The notes below the pieces were generated by a model that saw only the letters and a program-made list of their open reading frames with translations, was not told the origin of the DNA and did not search any database. A stretch of 64,000 nucleotides of DNA from NCBI RefSeq assembly GCF_013394795.1, contig NZ_JABXYU010000001.1, positions 2,073,886 to 2,137,885 of the forward strand, in the 5' to 3' direction. Made by a program: the position numbers and the translations under genes. Of this stretch, positions 17,970 to 27,907 are shown in pieces (the stretch's first letter is position 1; each line of letters opens with the position of its first letter). The stretch is from Leptotrichia sp. oral taxon 223 (GTDB taxonomy: Bacteria; Fusobacteriota; Fusobacteriia; Fusobacteriales; Leptotrichiaceae).

Positions 17970-19244
17970 ATGATTTTATATAATTTATTGAGATTTTTAT
18001 TGTATCTTATAATAATAATCTTATCAATATTTAATAATAAGCTGATAAAATTCTTTAATTCACGTCTGTTCCAAAAAATGGGGAATGATAATTTCCTAAA
18101 TAATGATGAAAAAGCAGCACTTATCCATTTCTCGTCAGTTGGGGAATTCAATTTATCAAAAGAATTAATTGAAAAAATATTGCAAGGCGGCAAGGCTGGG
18201 GAAAATCAGAAGGTAATACTTTCTGTTATGACTGATACTGGTTTTGAAGCAGTTAGCAAAAAATATTCAGAAAATCAGAATGTAAAAATATTTTATTTTC
18301 CGCTTGATGATTTTTTTGCAATAAAAAAACTTTATAAAAAATATGAAATAGAAAAGACGATTGTTGTGGAAACGGAAATTTGGCCAAATTTGTATTATTT
18401 TGCTGCAAAAAGTGGTAAATTATTCATTGTAAACGGAAGGTTAACTGAAAAAAAACTGAAGTCATATTTAAAATTTGGATGGCTTATAAGAAAAACATTA
18501 AACCGTGCAACGGAAATAATGGTACAAAGTATTCCTGATAAGGAAAGATATGAGAAACTGGGGCTTGATAAAACTAAAATTAAAGTTTATAAAAATTTAA
18601 AATACTCGATTAAATATAATAAAATTTCTGATGAGCAGAAAAAGCATTATTATGATACGGTTGTAAATAGAAATAAAAAAGTAATTGTATGTGGTAGCAC
18701 ACGTCCTGATGAGGAAAAAATATGGCTTGAAGTATTTGAAAAAATAAATATTAATAATGAATACCAGTTAGTGCTTGTGCCAAGACATCTGGAGCGAGTC
18801 AATGAAATTGAAAATATAATTTTGAAAAAGTTCTCAAAGGCTGATTATTCATTAATGACACAACTTGAAAAAAATACAGCAAAAGCTAAAACTGACAACT
18901 TGAAAAAAATAATAGTAGTTGATAAAATAGGAGTTCTGACTGATTTTTATCAGCTGGCTGATTTTGTCTTTGTTGGCGGGACACTTGCTGATATTGGAGG
19001 GCATTCGATTTTGGAACCGCTGTATTATGGGAAAAAGCCGATTATTGGAAAATATTTTCAGAATATAGAGGAAATTGTAAAAGATGCTAAAGAACTGGGA
19101 TTTGTTGAGATTGTAAAAGATAAAGATGAAATTGTTGAGTATTTGAAAAAGTCTGAAAATGTCGATACAAGAAGTTTTTTTGAAAAAAATAATGAAATTG
19201 ATAAAATACTGGAAGAAATACATCAGCTAAATTTTGGAAAATAA
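17970..19244 (+). CDS. waaA: 3-deoxy-D-manno-octulosonic acid (Kdo) transferase WaaA
   Basis: Glycosyltransferase (GT30) that adds Kdo to lipid IVA, the step that starts the LPS core, on the cytoplasmic face of the inner membrane. An N-terminal membrane anchor (residues 1-24) precedes HFSSVGEFN (catalytic-region Glu), VETEIWPNL and FIVNGRLTEKK. The C-terminal nucleotide-sugar half has VCGSTRPDEE, LVPRHLERVNEIE and FVGGTLADIGGHSILEP. The length of 424 residues is typical. This gene is the clearest evidence that the organism makes lipopolysaccharide. trmB follows 40 bp downstream. Confidence 0.93.
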   Translation: MILYNLLRFLLYLIIIILSIFNNKLIKFFNSRLFQKMGNDNFLNNDEKAALIHFSSVGEFNLSKELIEKILQGGKAGENQKVILSVMTDTGFEAVSKKYSENQNVKIFYFPLDDFFAIKKLYKKYEIEKTIVVETEIWPNLYYFAAKSGKLFIVNGRLTEKKLKSYLKFGWLIRKTLNRATEIMVQSIPDKERYEKLGLDKTKIKVYKNLKYSIKYNKISDEQKKHYYDTVVNRNKKVIVCGSTRPDEEKIWLEVFEKININNEYQLVLVPRHLERVNEIENIILKKFSKADYSLMTQLEKNTAKAKTDNLKKIIVVDKIGVLTDFYQLADFVFVGGTLADIGGHSILEPLYYGKKPIIGKYFQNIEEIVKDAKELGFVEIVKDKDEIVEYLKKSENVDTRSFFEKNNEIDKILEEIHQLNFGK

Positions 19245-19284
19245 AAAATTATAAAAATAAAAATTTAAGGAAAGTAATTAAAAA

Positions 19285-20109
19285 ATGGAAAATAAAATTG
19301 AAATTACAGGGAAAAACGGACAAAGGATGGAAATTACAGAGGCTGAAAAAGAAAAAAGAGCAAATATAAAAAAAGTAAATGATGAATTTAAGAAAATAAA
19401 TGCAGAAAAAAGCAAAATTATAAATGAGCAGGAGCTTTGGAAATATTTTTTTGAAAAACCAAAAAAGAATTATAATAAATACATGTATGAAATGCTTGAA
19501 TTTCCTGAGTATTTGATGTACAATAATAAAGATGTAGATAAGTATTGCGGAAAATGGAATGAGTTTTTTGGAAATAACAATGACATTTATCTTGAAATTG
19601 GCTGTGGAAGCGGTAATTTTACTGTGCAGAATGCAGAAAAATTTAAGGACAGAAATTATATTGCACTGGAATTACGATTTAAGCGGCTTGTTCTTGGAGC
19701 AAAAAAATCTAAGAAAAGAAACTTGGACAATATCCTTTTTGTGAGAAAAAGAGGGGAAACCATTTTAGATTTTATTGGTAAAAACGAAATTTCAGGTGTA
19801 TATATTAATTTTCCAGATCCCTGGGAAGGTGAAGAGAAGAAAAGAGTTATAAATGAGAACCTGTTTTCCAAATTAGATGTTATTTTAAAAACAGATGGAA
19901 AACTATTTTTTAAAACAGATCACGAACAATATTACGAAGATGTTCTGGAATTGGTAAAAACACTTGAAAACTATGAAATTGTCTACCATACAAGAGATTT
20001 GCACAATTCAGAAAAGGCAAATGAGAATATTAAAACTGAATTTGAACAAATGTTTTTAAGTAAACATAATATGAATATTAAATATATTGAAATAAAAAAA
20101 ATTAAATAA
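19285..20109 (+). CDS. trmB: tRNA (guanine(46)-N7)-methyltransferase TrmB
   Basis: Methylates G46 in the variable loop of tRNA. The SAM motif is YLEIGCGSGNFTVQNA, followed by YIALELRFKRLVLGAKK, the conserved YINFPDPWEGEEKKRVIN (substrate site, normally FPDPW.K..H.KRR) and FFKTDHEQYYE. An N-terminal extension of about 90 charged residues (rich in Lys and Glu) precedes the catalytic domain, making it longer (274) than the usual 210-240. It shares direction with waaA and may be co-transcribed. Confidence 0.92.
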   Translation: MENKIEITGKNGQRMEITEAEKEKRANIKKVNDEFKKINAEKSKIINEQELWKYFFEKPKKNYNKYMYEMLEFPEYLMYNNKDVDKYCGKWNEFFGNNNDIYLEIGCGSGNFTVQNAEKFKDRNYIALELRFKRLVLGAKKSKKRNLDNILFVRKRGETILDFIGKNEISGVYINFPDPWEGEEKKRVINENLFSKLDVILKTDGKLFFKTDHEQYYEDVLELVKTLENYEIVYHTRDLHNSEKANENIKTEFEQMFLSKHNMNIKYIEIKKIK

Positions 20110-20195
20110 TAGATGTTGAAAGGAGAGAAAATTAAGAATATATTTTGAAAAGCAGGAATAAAAAAACTGCATATCAAAAATTCTTATAAATAATT

Positions 20196-21749
20196 ATGGA
20201 AAATAAAAATACGTACAATGAACTGCTTTATAAATCTAATCCATTTAATTATACGATTCCAGCGTTACTGGAAGCATATGGACGTTTGTATGGATTGACG
20301 CCAAAAGATTCAAGAAAAGCGAGAGTCTTGGAATTGGGCTCTTCATTTGGAGGAAATATTATAACGCAGGCGCTTTATAATCCTGAATCTGAATTTATTG
20401 GTGTTGATTTGACGGCAGAGCAGGTAAAGGAAGGAAATGAAGTAATTGAAAAAATTGGTTTAAAAAATATAAAACTGCTTGAAAAGAATATTTTGGAAAT
20501 AAATGAGGATTTTGGAAAATTTGACTACATTATTGTCCACGGTGTATTTTCTTGGGTACCTGATATTGTAAAGGAAAAAATTGTTAAAATTTGTAATGAA
20601 AATTTGACAGAAGAAGGAATTGCATATATTTCATATAATACATACCCAGGATGGAAAGAACCAGATAAAGTACGTGAAATGATGATATATGCCAATAAAT
20701 ACTTCCCTGACTTTTCATTAGGAGATAAAACTCAGCGTGGAAAAGCATTTATATCAATTGTAGCAGATCAAATGAAAAGTTATACAGATATTGCTGAGAA
20801 AAAAGGGGATTTTATTAAACAAATAGAAGAAATTCTGAAAATGCAGGACTATTATGTAGGACATGAATATCTTGAAGTTTTTAATAATCCAATGTACTTG
20901 CATGAATTTGTGGATTTGATGAGAAAGGAAAACCTGGAATACGTATCTGATGTTGCATTAAGACTGTCAATTGCAAGTATTTATAATCAAAGTACAGTAG
21001 AAAAATTACAGCAACTTTCTCAAGGGGATCACGTTATAAAGGAACAATGTCTTGACTACATACTTGATACTAAATTTAGAAGGGCATTAATTTGTAAAAA
21101 AAGTCAGGCTGAAAAGCTTAACTTTACTGAGAGTTTTCCAAATGAAATATTAGATTCATTCCTCTTGACATTGAAATATACAGAAGAAGAATTACAGACA
21201 TTAAATGAAGAGAATACAAAGTCCATTATGCTGGAATTAATTAAAACTCCAAATAACAGTTTTACAGTTCCAGATGCAATGAAAGTATGGGAAAATCTAA
21301 AGACACAAGATGAAAATGCTAAAAATGAAGAAAAAGACGATGAAATTATTGCAAACTTGAGAAAATTTATTTTGAACAGCATGATTAACGGTAAAATAAA
21401 ATTTTACTGTTCTGAAAATGAAACTGTGCCTTATGAAGAAAATAATGTGTATATACCAGAAACATTTAGAAATTATCTGAGAACTCTTATTGTAGGAGAA
21501 GGAGCCAACATAATTGGGATAGCAAATTCCAGAAATGAAATTATAAGCGATTTGAATGATGTAGATGTAATAGTTGCAGATATTTTATCAGAGCCAAAAC
21601 CCGAATCAGAAATTTTGGAAGAGTTATCAAAAACAACTATTTATAGAACAATGCCGGATGGCGAAAGAACAGAAGTTCAGGCTTCGGAATATTTGCCTGA
21701 AAGTCTAAAGAAATTTGAATTTTTAGGATATTTTGTTGCGAAAAAATAA
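20196..21749 (+). CDS. Class I methyltransferase with C-terminal regulatory domain, protein-lysine methyltransferase-like
   Basis: 517 residues. The N-terminal Rossmann core has RVLELGSSFGGNII (SAM motif I), FIGVDLTAEQVKEG and YIIVHGVFSWVPD, followed by YISYNTYPGWKEPDKVREMM. The C-terminal half matches the methyltransferase regulatory domain type (PF10119) seen in Rickettsia enzymes that methylate outer-membrane protein lysines and in Gram-negative homologues. No good Shine-Dalgarno sequence precedes the ATG; AGGAG lies 66 bp upstream. A terminator follows. Assignment to the family rests on fold and motif order; the substrate is unknown. Confidence 0.75.
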   Translation: MENKNTYNELLYKSNPFNYTIPALLEAYGRLYGLTPKDSRKARVLELGSSFGGNIITQALYNPESEFIGVDLTAEQVKEGNEVIEKIGLKNIKLLEKNILEINEDFGKFDYIIVHGVFSWVPDIVKEKIVKICNENLTEEGIAYISYNTYPGWKEPDKVREMMIYANKYFPDFSLGDKTQRGKAFISIVADQMKSYTDIAEKKGDFIKQIEEILKMQDYYVGHEYLEVFNNPMYLHEFVDLMRKENLEYVSDVALRLSIASIYNQSTVEKLQQLSQGDHVIKEQCLDYILDTKFRRALICKKSQAEKLNFTESFPNEILDSFLLTLKYTEEELQTLNEENTKSIMLELIKTPNNSFTVPDAMKVWENLKTQDENAKNEEKDDEIIANLRKFILNSMINGKIKFYCSENETVPYEENNVYIPETFRNYLRTLIVGEGANIIGIANSRNEIISDLNDVDVIVADILSEPKPESEILEELSKTTIYRTMPDGERTEVQASEYLPESLKKFEFLGYFVAKK

Positions 21750-21757
21750 AATGTTGG

Positions 21758-21790
21758 AATGTGATGGGCGCTGCTTGTCACATTTTTTAT
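21758..21790 (+). terminator. Terminator after the methyltransferase gene
   Basis: The 7-bp stem AATGTGA / TCACATT encloses a 13-base loop, with a T6 run directly after. Confidence 0.75.
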
Positions 21791-21833
21791 TTGTAATAAA
21801 TTTGTTCTATTTTCAAAATTATTATATTTTTAA

Positions 21834-21862
21834 TAGACAGAATAAAAAAAATATGATATAAT
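21834..21862 (+). promoter_or_regulatory. Promoter of the mscS-type gene, with a long leader
   Basis: TAGACA, a 17-base spacer and TATAAT. The gene starts at 22056, so the transcript would have an untranslated leader of about 185 bases (21870-22055). No riboswitch or strong hairpin was recognised in that leader. Confidence 0.5.
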
Positions 21863-22055
21863 AAAAAAACTGAGGGATAGTTAAGCAATTTCATTGAATA
21901 TTCAAATTATGTACAAAATTCTTTAACTTATACTGTATTTAAATCTTTTCAAAACCAAACTGGCAAAGTAAATAATAAATAGAACAGTAATAGCTTTTGA
22001 AGCTTTTGAGTTTAGTTTTAAAGCGGATTTAATATAGAATTAAAAAGGAGAAATT

Positions 22056-23132
22056 ATGAGAGAATTACAAAAGTTTTTAGAATTGGAGAACATAATTAAA
22101 TTTTTAAAAACAAATCTTTTTAAGTTATTTATAATTTATCTAATTATAAAAATAGGAAAAATATTTAAAACTAGAGTTGAAAAAATATTAAAAATTATAT
22201 TGGAAAAGTCAAATACAGACAAAAGCCTTGCCTCTTTTCTAATTTCAATTTATTCCATTTTATATTATTTTATTCTAGTTTATATTTCAATTGGAATTCT
22301 CGGTATAAATACAACTTCTATTACAACGTTTTTAGGAGCGGCTGGAATTGTATTAGGGATTGCATTTAAAGAAACTTTGGGGAATTTCTGCGGTGGGCTT
22401 ATAATTTTGACATTTAAGCCATTTAGAGTTGGAGATACTATTGAGTACAATAACTATATTGGAACAGTAAAGAGAATTGAACTGTTTTATACAAAAATAT
22501 TAAATCCGCAAAATGAACTTGTAATTATACCTAACGGAATAATTACAAATACTGAGATACGGAATATTAAGCAAAATGGTGAACGTAGGCTGGATTTAAC
22601 AATAGGAATTTCGTATAAAAGCGATATCCAGAAAGTAAAAAATATTTTAAATAAAATTGTTCAGGAAGAAACAATGAATGAAGTTGATGAAACAGAAATT
22701 AAAAATAACTTACTGACTAAACTTCAAAATAGTATTCTTGAAAAGAAAAATAAAAGTAAAATTAATATTTTTTCGATAGTTTTTTCAAGCAAAAAAATGA
22801 AGGAAATGGAAGAAGAAGCTAATAAAGATGGGCATAATGCCAATAACGAAGATCAAGAAGATCAAGAAGATAATAAAATTAATAATATGAAAAAAGCTGA
22901 TAATGATAATAAAAAATTAATTTTAGCTTCAAAGGATCCTATTATTGGAGTAGGAGAACTAGCTGATTCTGCAATAATATTTTATATTTTTGTTTATACA
23001 CGTTCAGAAAATTATTTAACTCTTAAATTTAAATTAAATGAAAGAATAAAAACAGAGTTTGATAAGGAAGGTATTGAAATACCGTTTCCACAAATGGATG
23101 TACATATGGTAGATAAAACAGTCATGTATTAG
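22056..23132 (+). CDS. MscS-family mechanosensitive ion channel
   Basis: Small-conductance mechanosensitive channel that releases solutes on hypo-osmotic shock. Transmembrane helices lie near residues 18-36, 62-86 and 88-112; the last is the pore helix with FLGAAGIVLGIAFKETLGN. It is followed by the cytoplasmic beta-domain signature GLIILTFKPFRVGDTIEY and VIIPNGIITNTEIRN. Between about residues 225 and 290 there is a charged low-complexity insert (NEDQEDQEDNK) coded by a 9-base repeat, absent from typical MscS proteins. AAGGAG precedes the ATG. Confidence 0.9.
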   Translation: MRELQKFLELENIIKFLKTNLFKLFIIYLIIKIGKIFKTRVEKILKIILEKSNTDKSLASFLISIYSILYYFILVYISIGILGINTTSITTFLGAAGIVLGIAFKETLGNFCGGLIILTFKPFRVGDTIEYNNYIGTVKRIELFYTKILNPQNELVIIPNGIITNTEIRNIKQNGERRLDLTIGISYKSDIQKVKNILNKIVQEETMNEVDETEIKNNLLTKLQNSILEKKNKSKINIFSIVFSSKKMKEMEEEANKDGHNANNEDQEDQEDNKINNMKKADNDNKKLILASKDPIIGVGELADSAIIFYIFVYTRSENYLTLKFKLNERIKTEFDKEGIEIPFPQMDVHMVDKTVMY

Positions 23133-23181
23133 GAAAATTTTAAATTATATATATAAAATTAATAGACAATAAGGAGAGAAA

Positions 23182-23829
23182 ATGGAAATAAGGAGATTTT
23201 TGAATGACAATTTAGCGCAAAGCAACTGCTATGTGATTTCTTATGAAAATGATTGTTATGTCGTGGATCCTGGAGAGGAGAAAATGACAGAAGTTATTAA
23301 CTATATTAGGGAAAATAATTTGAACTTGCTGGCAGTTCTTTTGACTCATGGGCATTGGGATCACATTTTAGGAATTCCGTCCATATTGGAATATAAGAAA
23401 GTTCCGATTTATGTGAGCGAAGGCGGCTATGAGTTTTTATTTAATCCTGAATTATCGCTTTTTGCATGGAGTGAAGGAAAATTTGAGTTAAGTGATGAAG
23501 CTCAGATTATAACCCTGAAGGAAAATGACAAATTGGGCAAAAATGGGAAAATATCCGAAGGCACTGGTGATGGGAGTTTTAATTTTGAGATAATCGAAAC
23601 GCCGGGGCATAGCAGAGGAGATATTTGCTATTATGACAGGGCTAACAAGATGTTAATTTCTGGAGATACAATGTTTGCTGGAACTTATGGAAGAGTGGAT
23701 CTTCCCACAAGCGATCCGATTCAGATGGGAAAATCATTGAAAAAATTGTTGGCATTAGATGAAGATGTGAGGGTGTATCCTGGACATTTTTTCGATACTA
23801 CAATTGGTAAGGAAAAAAAGTATTACTAA
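23182..23829 (+). CDS. Metallo-beta-lactamase-fold hydrolase, glyoxalase II-like
   Basis: 215 residues with the zinc-binding signature THGHWDH (H56, H58, D60, H61), a third-metal-ligand His in ETPGHSRGDI, the Asp in LISGDTMFAG and the final His in VYPGHFF. This pattern fits the YcbL/glyoxalase II-like group of small thiolester hydrolases, acting in the cytoplasm. GGAG precedes the ATG. The next gene, dtd, starts 28 bp after it and is likely co-transcribed. The substrate cannot be assigned. Confidence 0.9.
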   Translation: MEIRRFLNDNLAQSNCYVISYENDCYVVDPGEEKMTEVINYIRENNLNLLAVLLTHGHWDHILGIPSILEYKKVPIYVSEGGYEFLFNPELSLFAWSEGKFELSDEAQIITLKENDKLGKNGKISEGTGDGSFNFEIIETPGHSRGDICYYDRANKMLISGDTMFAGTYGRVDLPTSDPIQMGKSLKKLLALDEDVRVYPGHFFDTTIGKEKKYY

Positions 23830-23857
23830 AATTACAGCTTATAAATTAAGGAAAAAA

Positions 23858-24298
23858 ATGAAAATAATAATTCAAAGAATAAATTATGCAAAAATATTTG
23901 TGAATGACAAGTTTAAAGGAGAAATTGGTAAGGGAATAGTCGCATATGTGGGAATTTCTAGCAAAGATTCTGAAAAGGATATTGATTTTTGTATTGATAA
24001 ATTAGTTAATTTAAGAATTTTTAATGATGATAATGATAAAATGAATTTATCAGTGAAGGATATAAATGGAGAATTATTGGTTGTAAGTAATTTTACGATT
24101 TATGGAAACACAAAAAAAGGAAGAAGGCCAAGCTATACTGATTCGGCACCAGCTGAAACAGCAGAGAAAATTTATAATCTGCTTGTTGAAAAATTAAGAC
24201 GGACAGATGTTAAATTTGAAACTGGGGAGTTTAGGCAGCATATGAAAATTATTTCTGAAAATGATGGGCCTGTAAATTTGATAATCGATTCACATTAA
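23858..24298 (+). CDS. dtd: D-aminoacyl-tRNA deacylase
   Basis: Removes D-amino acids, and glycine mischarged on tRNA-Ala, from tRNA. The two active-site signatures are visible in variant form: SNFTIYGNTKKGRRPSY (usually SQFTLYAD...) and the Gly-cisPro motif in NDGPVNLIIDS. A longer frame begins at 23804 inside the previous gene, but AAGGA at 23848-23852 and the family start (MKIIIQRINYAKI) point to ATG 23858, giving a standard 146 residues. It follows the metallo-hydrolase gene closely and precedes a lipoprotein gene by 26 bp. Confidence 0.93.
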   Translation: MKIIIQRINYAKIFVNDKFKGEIGKGIVAYVGISSKDSEKDIDFCIDKLVNLRIFNDDNDKMNLSVKDINGELLVVSNFTIYGNTKKGRRPSYTDSAPAETAEKIYNLLVEKLRRTDVKFETGEFRQHMKIISENDGPVNLIIDSH

Positions 24299-24324
24299 AA
24301 TAAGGAAGGGAGAGAAAAGTAAAA

Positions 24325-25155
24325 ATGGTAAGAAAATCAACATTTACAATGGCGTGCATGCTATTAACAGTAGGGTGTACAGGATTACAGACAAAAGGAG
24401 TAGGAGAAGGAGTTGGAGGAAGTGAAACAAAGACGGGAAAGAGAAGCCATAACAATGATTTCTCGGTAGAAAATAATGGAGATAATGAAACTATCACTGT
24501 TGAGATAGTTCAAAATAAAGACAGGAAAAATAATATTAAAAATGAAAAAAAACATTCAGGGCAAGAAATTGTTAAAGTGGAAAAATCAGATCGTTCAAAT
24601 AAAAACAGCAATGACTATATAGATAAAAGTATAGATAATTTAAGGGTAACAAAATTATTTGATGAAAATAAGCTGGTAGACCGTTCAATGCCAAATTCAC
24701 AGATAGTATTGCAAAAATTGGCAGAATTAAAGAAAAAACATCAGGAAATTTTATTAAATGGTACATTTAGCCAGAAAAAAACAGTAGCTTTACAGACGCA
24801 GCTTTTAAAGTCATATAGCAACTGGAAAGGTACAAAATATTCGCTTGGCGGAGATTCGGAAAGAGGAATGGACTGTTCAGCATTGACAAGAAGGGTTTAT
24901 CGGGAAGTTTATGGATATGAATTGCCAAGACAGACTATACAGCAAATTAAAGTAGGAGCCCATATTCCAAAGGAAAACTTGAAACCGGGAGATATTGTAT
25001 TTTTTAGGCCTGAAGGAAATAATCATACGGCAGTTTACTTAGGGGATACGCTTTTCATAAATGCCTCGTCATCTAAAGGAGTTGTAATTTCTACTTTGGA
25101 AAATACATATTGGAATAAATATTTTAGATATGGAGTAAGAGTCAGATCAGTTTAA
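24325..25155 (+). CDS. NlpC/P60-family cell-wall hydrolase lipoprotein
   Basis: 276 residues. A lipoprotein-type signal (TMACMLLTVGC) is followed by a charged, disordered linker of about 110 residues rich in Asn and Lys, and a C-terminal NlpC/P60 domain. The catalytic Cys is in GMDCSALTRRVY (C184) and the His in NNHTAVYLGD (H234). The domain cleaves gamma-D-glutamyl bonds in peptidoglycan stems. It is probably anchored in the outer membrane facing the periplasm. The gene may be co-transcribed with dtd and ends at a terminator. Confidence 0.9.
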   Translation: MVRKSTFTMACMLLTVGCTGLQTKGVGEGVGGSETKTGKRSHNNDFSVENNGDNETITVEIVQNKDRKNNIKNEKKHSGQEIVKVEKSDRSNKNSNDYIDKSIDNLRVTKLFDENKLVDRSMPNSQIVLQKLAELKKKHQEILLNGTFSQKKTVALQTQLLKSYSNWKGTKYSLGGDSERGMDCSALTRRVYREVYGYELPRQTIQQIKVGAHIPKENLKPGDIVFFRPEGNNHTAVYLGDTLFINASSSKGVVISTLENTYWNKYFRYGVRVRSV

Positions 25156-25168
25156 TAAAATGTAAAGA

Positions 25169-25200
25169 ATATGTATTAATCTTGATACATATTTTTTATT
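25169..25200 (+). terminator. Terminator after the NlpC/P60 gene
   Basis: A perfect 8-bp stem ATATGTAT / ATACATAT with an 8-base loop, followed by T6. Confidence 0.75.
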
Positions 25201-25215
25201 TATTGCATTTTTATA

Positions 25216-25244
25216 TTGAAAAAGAGATAAGAATAGTGTATTAT
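25216..25244 (+). promoter_or_regulatory. Promoter of asd
   Basis: TTGAAA, a 17-base spacer and TATTAT. The sequence GAATAGTG directly before the -10 box matches that at the HU gene and at 28832. The leader of about 85 bases contains no recognisable lysine riboswitch or T-box. Confidence 0.6.
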
Positions 25245-25336
25245 ATATACATTAGATTTAGGGTAATTAGTAATGAAATAATTAATTCTTAGGTAGATAA
25301 ACCTTAATCAAAAAAGTTTTTTAGGAGGAAAAAATA

Positions 25337-26335
25337 ATGAAAAATTACAAAGTGGCAATTATTGGAGCAACTGGACTTGTTGGAAGAACATTTTTAAAAG
25401 TGTTAAAAGAAAGAAATTTTCCAGTAGAAAAACTATATCTTTATGCTTCGCCAAATTCGGCAGGGAAAAAAATTGAGTTTAATGGGACAGAATACACTGT
25501 TATGGAATTAAAAGATGAAACAATAGCAGATGATATTGATGTGGCTTTATTTTCAGCCGGTGGAGGAGTATCATTGGAATATGCACCGAAATTCAAGGCA
25601 AAAGGTGCAGTTGTAATAGATAACAGCAGTGCTTGGAGAATGGATAAAAATATTCCGTTAATAGTTCCTGAAGCGAATCCTGAGGCACTGGAAAATCATC
25701 CAGGAATCATTGCAAATCCAAACTGTTCTACAATTCAGGTGATGCCTGTGCTAAAGGTACTGCAGGATAAATATGGATTAAAAAGAGTAATTTACTCGAC
25801 TTATCAGGCTGTGGCAGGTTCTGGACAGAGAGGAATTGATGATTTGGAAGCTAATTTGAAAGGGGAGCCATCAAAAGGGTATCCACATCAAATAGCATTT
25901 AACGCATTGCCGCACATTGATGTTTTCTTGGATAACGGCTATACAAAAGAAGAAGAAAAAATGATTAATGAAACTAGAAAAATATTAAACTTGCCAGACT
26001 TAAAGGTAACAGCAACTTGTGTAAGAGTGCCAGTTAGATACGGGCATGCAGTGTCTGTAAATGTGGAATTGGAAAAACCTTTTGAATTGGAAGATGTAAT
26101 TCGCGCATTTGAGGAAAAAGAAGGAATCATAGTGCAGAATGATGGCAAGAATAACATTTATCCTATGCCTATAAATGCTCAGGATACTGATGAAGTCTAT
26201 GTTGGAAGAATCAGAAAAGACTTTTCGGCTGATAATGCTTTAAATCTATGGGTTGTAGCAGACAACATAAGAAAGGGCGCAGCTACAAATACAATTCAAA
26301 TTGCTGAAACTTTAATAAAAAAAGGAGCATTATAG
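25337..26335 (+). CDS. asd: Aspartate-semialdehyde dehydrogenase
   Basis: Reduces aspartyl phosphate to aspartate semialdehyde with NADPH, the branch point to lysine, diaminopimelate, methionine and threonine. The N-terminal nucleotide site is IIGATGLVGRTF, the active-site Cys is in NPNCSTIQ (C130), and the conserved downstream blocks TYQAVAGSGQRG and CVRVPVRYGHAVSV are present. There is a strong TTAGGAGG. The length of 332 residues is normal. The amino-acid transporter gene begins 6 bp after its stop, so the two form an operon. Confidence 0.97.
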   Translation: MKNYKVAIIGATGLVGRTFLKVLKERNFPVEKLYLYASPNSAGKKIEFNGTEYTVMELKDETIADDIDVALFSAGGGVSLEYAPKFKAKGAVVIDNSSAWRMDKNIPLIVPEANPEALENHPGIIANPNCSTIQVMPVLKVLQDKYGLKRVIYSTYQAVAGSGQRGIDDLEANLKGEPSKGYPHQIAFNALPHIDVFLDNGYTKEEEKMINETRKILNLPDLKVTATCVRVPVRYGHAVSVNVELEKPFELEDVIRAFEEKEGIIVQNDGKNNIYPMPINAQDTDEVYVGRIRKDFSADNALNLWVVADNIRKGAATNTIQIAETLIKKGAL

Positions 26336-26341
26336 TAAAAT

Positions 26342-27907
26342 ATGAAATTTAGCAAAATAAAAAATAAAATACTAGTATTATTAGTTTTTGTTGCCACTTT
26401 CATAACAGGCTACAGTGATGATATAAAGGTTGGAATGGAGTGTGGATATGCTCCTTTCAACTGGTTTCAAAATGACGCCAAAAATGGTGCTGTGAAAGTG
26501 GATGGAGGTTATTGTGGCGGATATGACGTTGAAATAGCCAAAGTTATTGCAAAAAAACTGAATAAAAATCTGGTAATTGTAAAAACGAAATGGGATGCAT
26601 TACTTGGTCCTGCATTGAATTCTGGAAAAGTTGATTTAGTTATAGCAGGAATGTCTGCAACACCTGAAAGAAGACAAAGCCTAACATTCTCAAAACCATA
26701 TTATGAATCAGATTTAGTGGTAGTCGTGAAAAAAAATGGAAAATATGCAAACGCCAAATCAATTAATGATTTCACAGGAGCAAAAATTACAGGGCAGTTA
26801 AATACACTTCACTATGATGTCATTGATCAGATGAAAGGTGTTCAAAAGCAGACTGCTATGGAAAGTTTCCCAGCTATGATAGTTGCATTAAATTCTGGGA
26901 AAATAGATGGGTATATATCAGAAAGACCTGGAGCTATGGCAGCTCAGTTTTCAAATCCTAATTTAAAGTTCATTTCATTTGATAAGAATACAGGATTTAA
27001 ATATGATACAGAAGAAGTGAATGTGGCTGTTGGAATGAAATTGGGAAATACAGAGCTGGAGGAGCAAATTAATAAAATATTAGATGAAGATTTAACTTCT
27101 AAAGCACGGCAACGTATTATGGAAAAGGCTATACAAAATCAGCCAAATGAAGCTTCACGTTCGTTTTTTGGATGGGTAGCATTTTTTATTCAAAATAACT
27201 GGATGACATTTGTGAAAGGTACAGTTTCAACACTGTATATTTCAATTACAGGTACAGTAGTAGGGTTTTTCATTGGATTAATGGTTGCATTATTGAGATA
27301 TTCAGAAGCAGAAATCGATGGACAAGTTCATAAATATAAAAAAAATGGATTAAAAGTTTTAAACTGGTTTTCTTCAATATATATTGCAGTATTTAGAGGA
27401 ACTCCGATGATTGTACAATCAATGGTAATCTATTATGGACTTTCTCAAGTATTTCATTTGAACTTGTCTCCACTGGTAGCAGCATTGTTTATTGTATCAA
27501 TAAATACGGGTGCATATATGAGTGAAATTATCCGTGGAGGGATTGATTCGATTGATAGTGGACAGTTTGAAGCGGCAAAAGCTATTGGAATGACGAATTT
27601 TCAGCTGATGCAAAGTATTATTTTTCCGCAGATGTTTAGAAATATTTTACCAATGATTGGAAATGAGCTTATTGTAAATATTAAAGATACATCTGTATTA
27701 AATGTAATAAGTGTTACTGAGCTGTTCTTTATTTCAAATTCGGTTGCGGGAACTTATTCACGTTATTATGAAGTGTTTATTATAACAAGCGTGATTTATT
27801 TCTTCTTAACGTTTACATTGTCATTAATATTAAAACAAATTGAAAAAAGAATTGACGGGCCTCAAAATTTTGAAATTCTGGATGACGCTAATGGGGAGGA
27901 AAAATAA
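26342..27907 (+). CDS. Amino-acid ABC transporter, fused substrate-binding protein and permease
   Basis: 521 residues. The signal sequence (residues 1-25) is followed by a periplasmic solute-binding domain of the polar amino-acid family ([15 protein letters not shown] to about residue 255), and then by a HisM/GlnP-type permease (about 285-515) with the EAA loop near [22 protein letters not shown]. This single-chain binding-protein/permease layout is known in Firmicutes and Fusobacteria. It overlaps by one base with the ATPase gene (TAATG). The substrate is probably a polar amino acid. The position after asd hints at lysine or a related compound, but that is a guess. Confidence 0.92.
   Translation: MKFSKIKNKILVLLVFVATFITGYSDDIKVGMECGYAPFNWFQNDAKNGAVKVDGGYCGGYDVEIAKVIAKKLNKNLVIVKTKWDALLGPALNSGKVDLVIAGMSATPERRQSLTFSKPYYESDLVVVVKKNGKYANAKSINDFTGAKITGQLNTLHYDVIDQMKGVQKQTAMESFPAMIVALNSGKIDGYISERPGAMAAQFSNPNLKFISFDKNTGFKYDTEEVNVAVGMKLGNTELEEQINKILDEDLTSKARQRIMEKAIQNQPNEASRSFFGWVAFFIQNNWMTFVKGTVSTLYISITGTVVGFFIGLMVALLRYSEAEIDGQVHKYKKNGLKVLNWFSSIYIAVFRGTPMIVQSMVIYYGLSQVFHLNLSPLVAALFIVSINTGAYMSEIIRGGIDSIDSGQFEAAKAIGMTNFQLMQSIIFPQMFRNILPMIGNELIVNIKDTSVLNVISVTELFFISNSVAGTYSRYYEVFIITSVIYFFLTFTLSLILKQIEKRIDGPQNFEILDDANGEEK

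Noticed and set aside
25245..25336. Lysine riboswitch or T-box before asd
   Set aside because: The leader is only about 85 bases and lacks the conserved core of either element.
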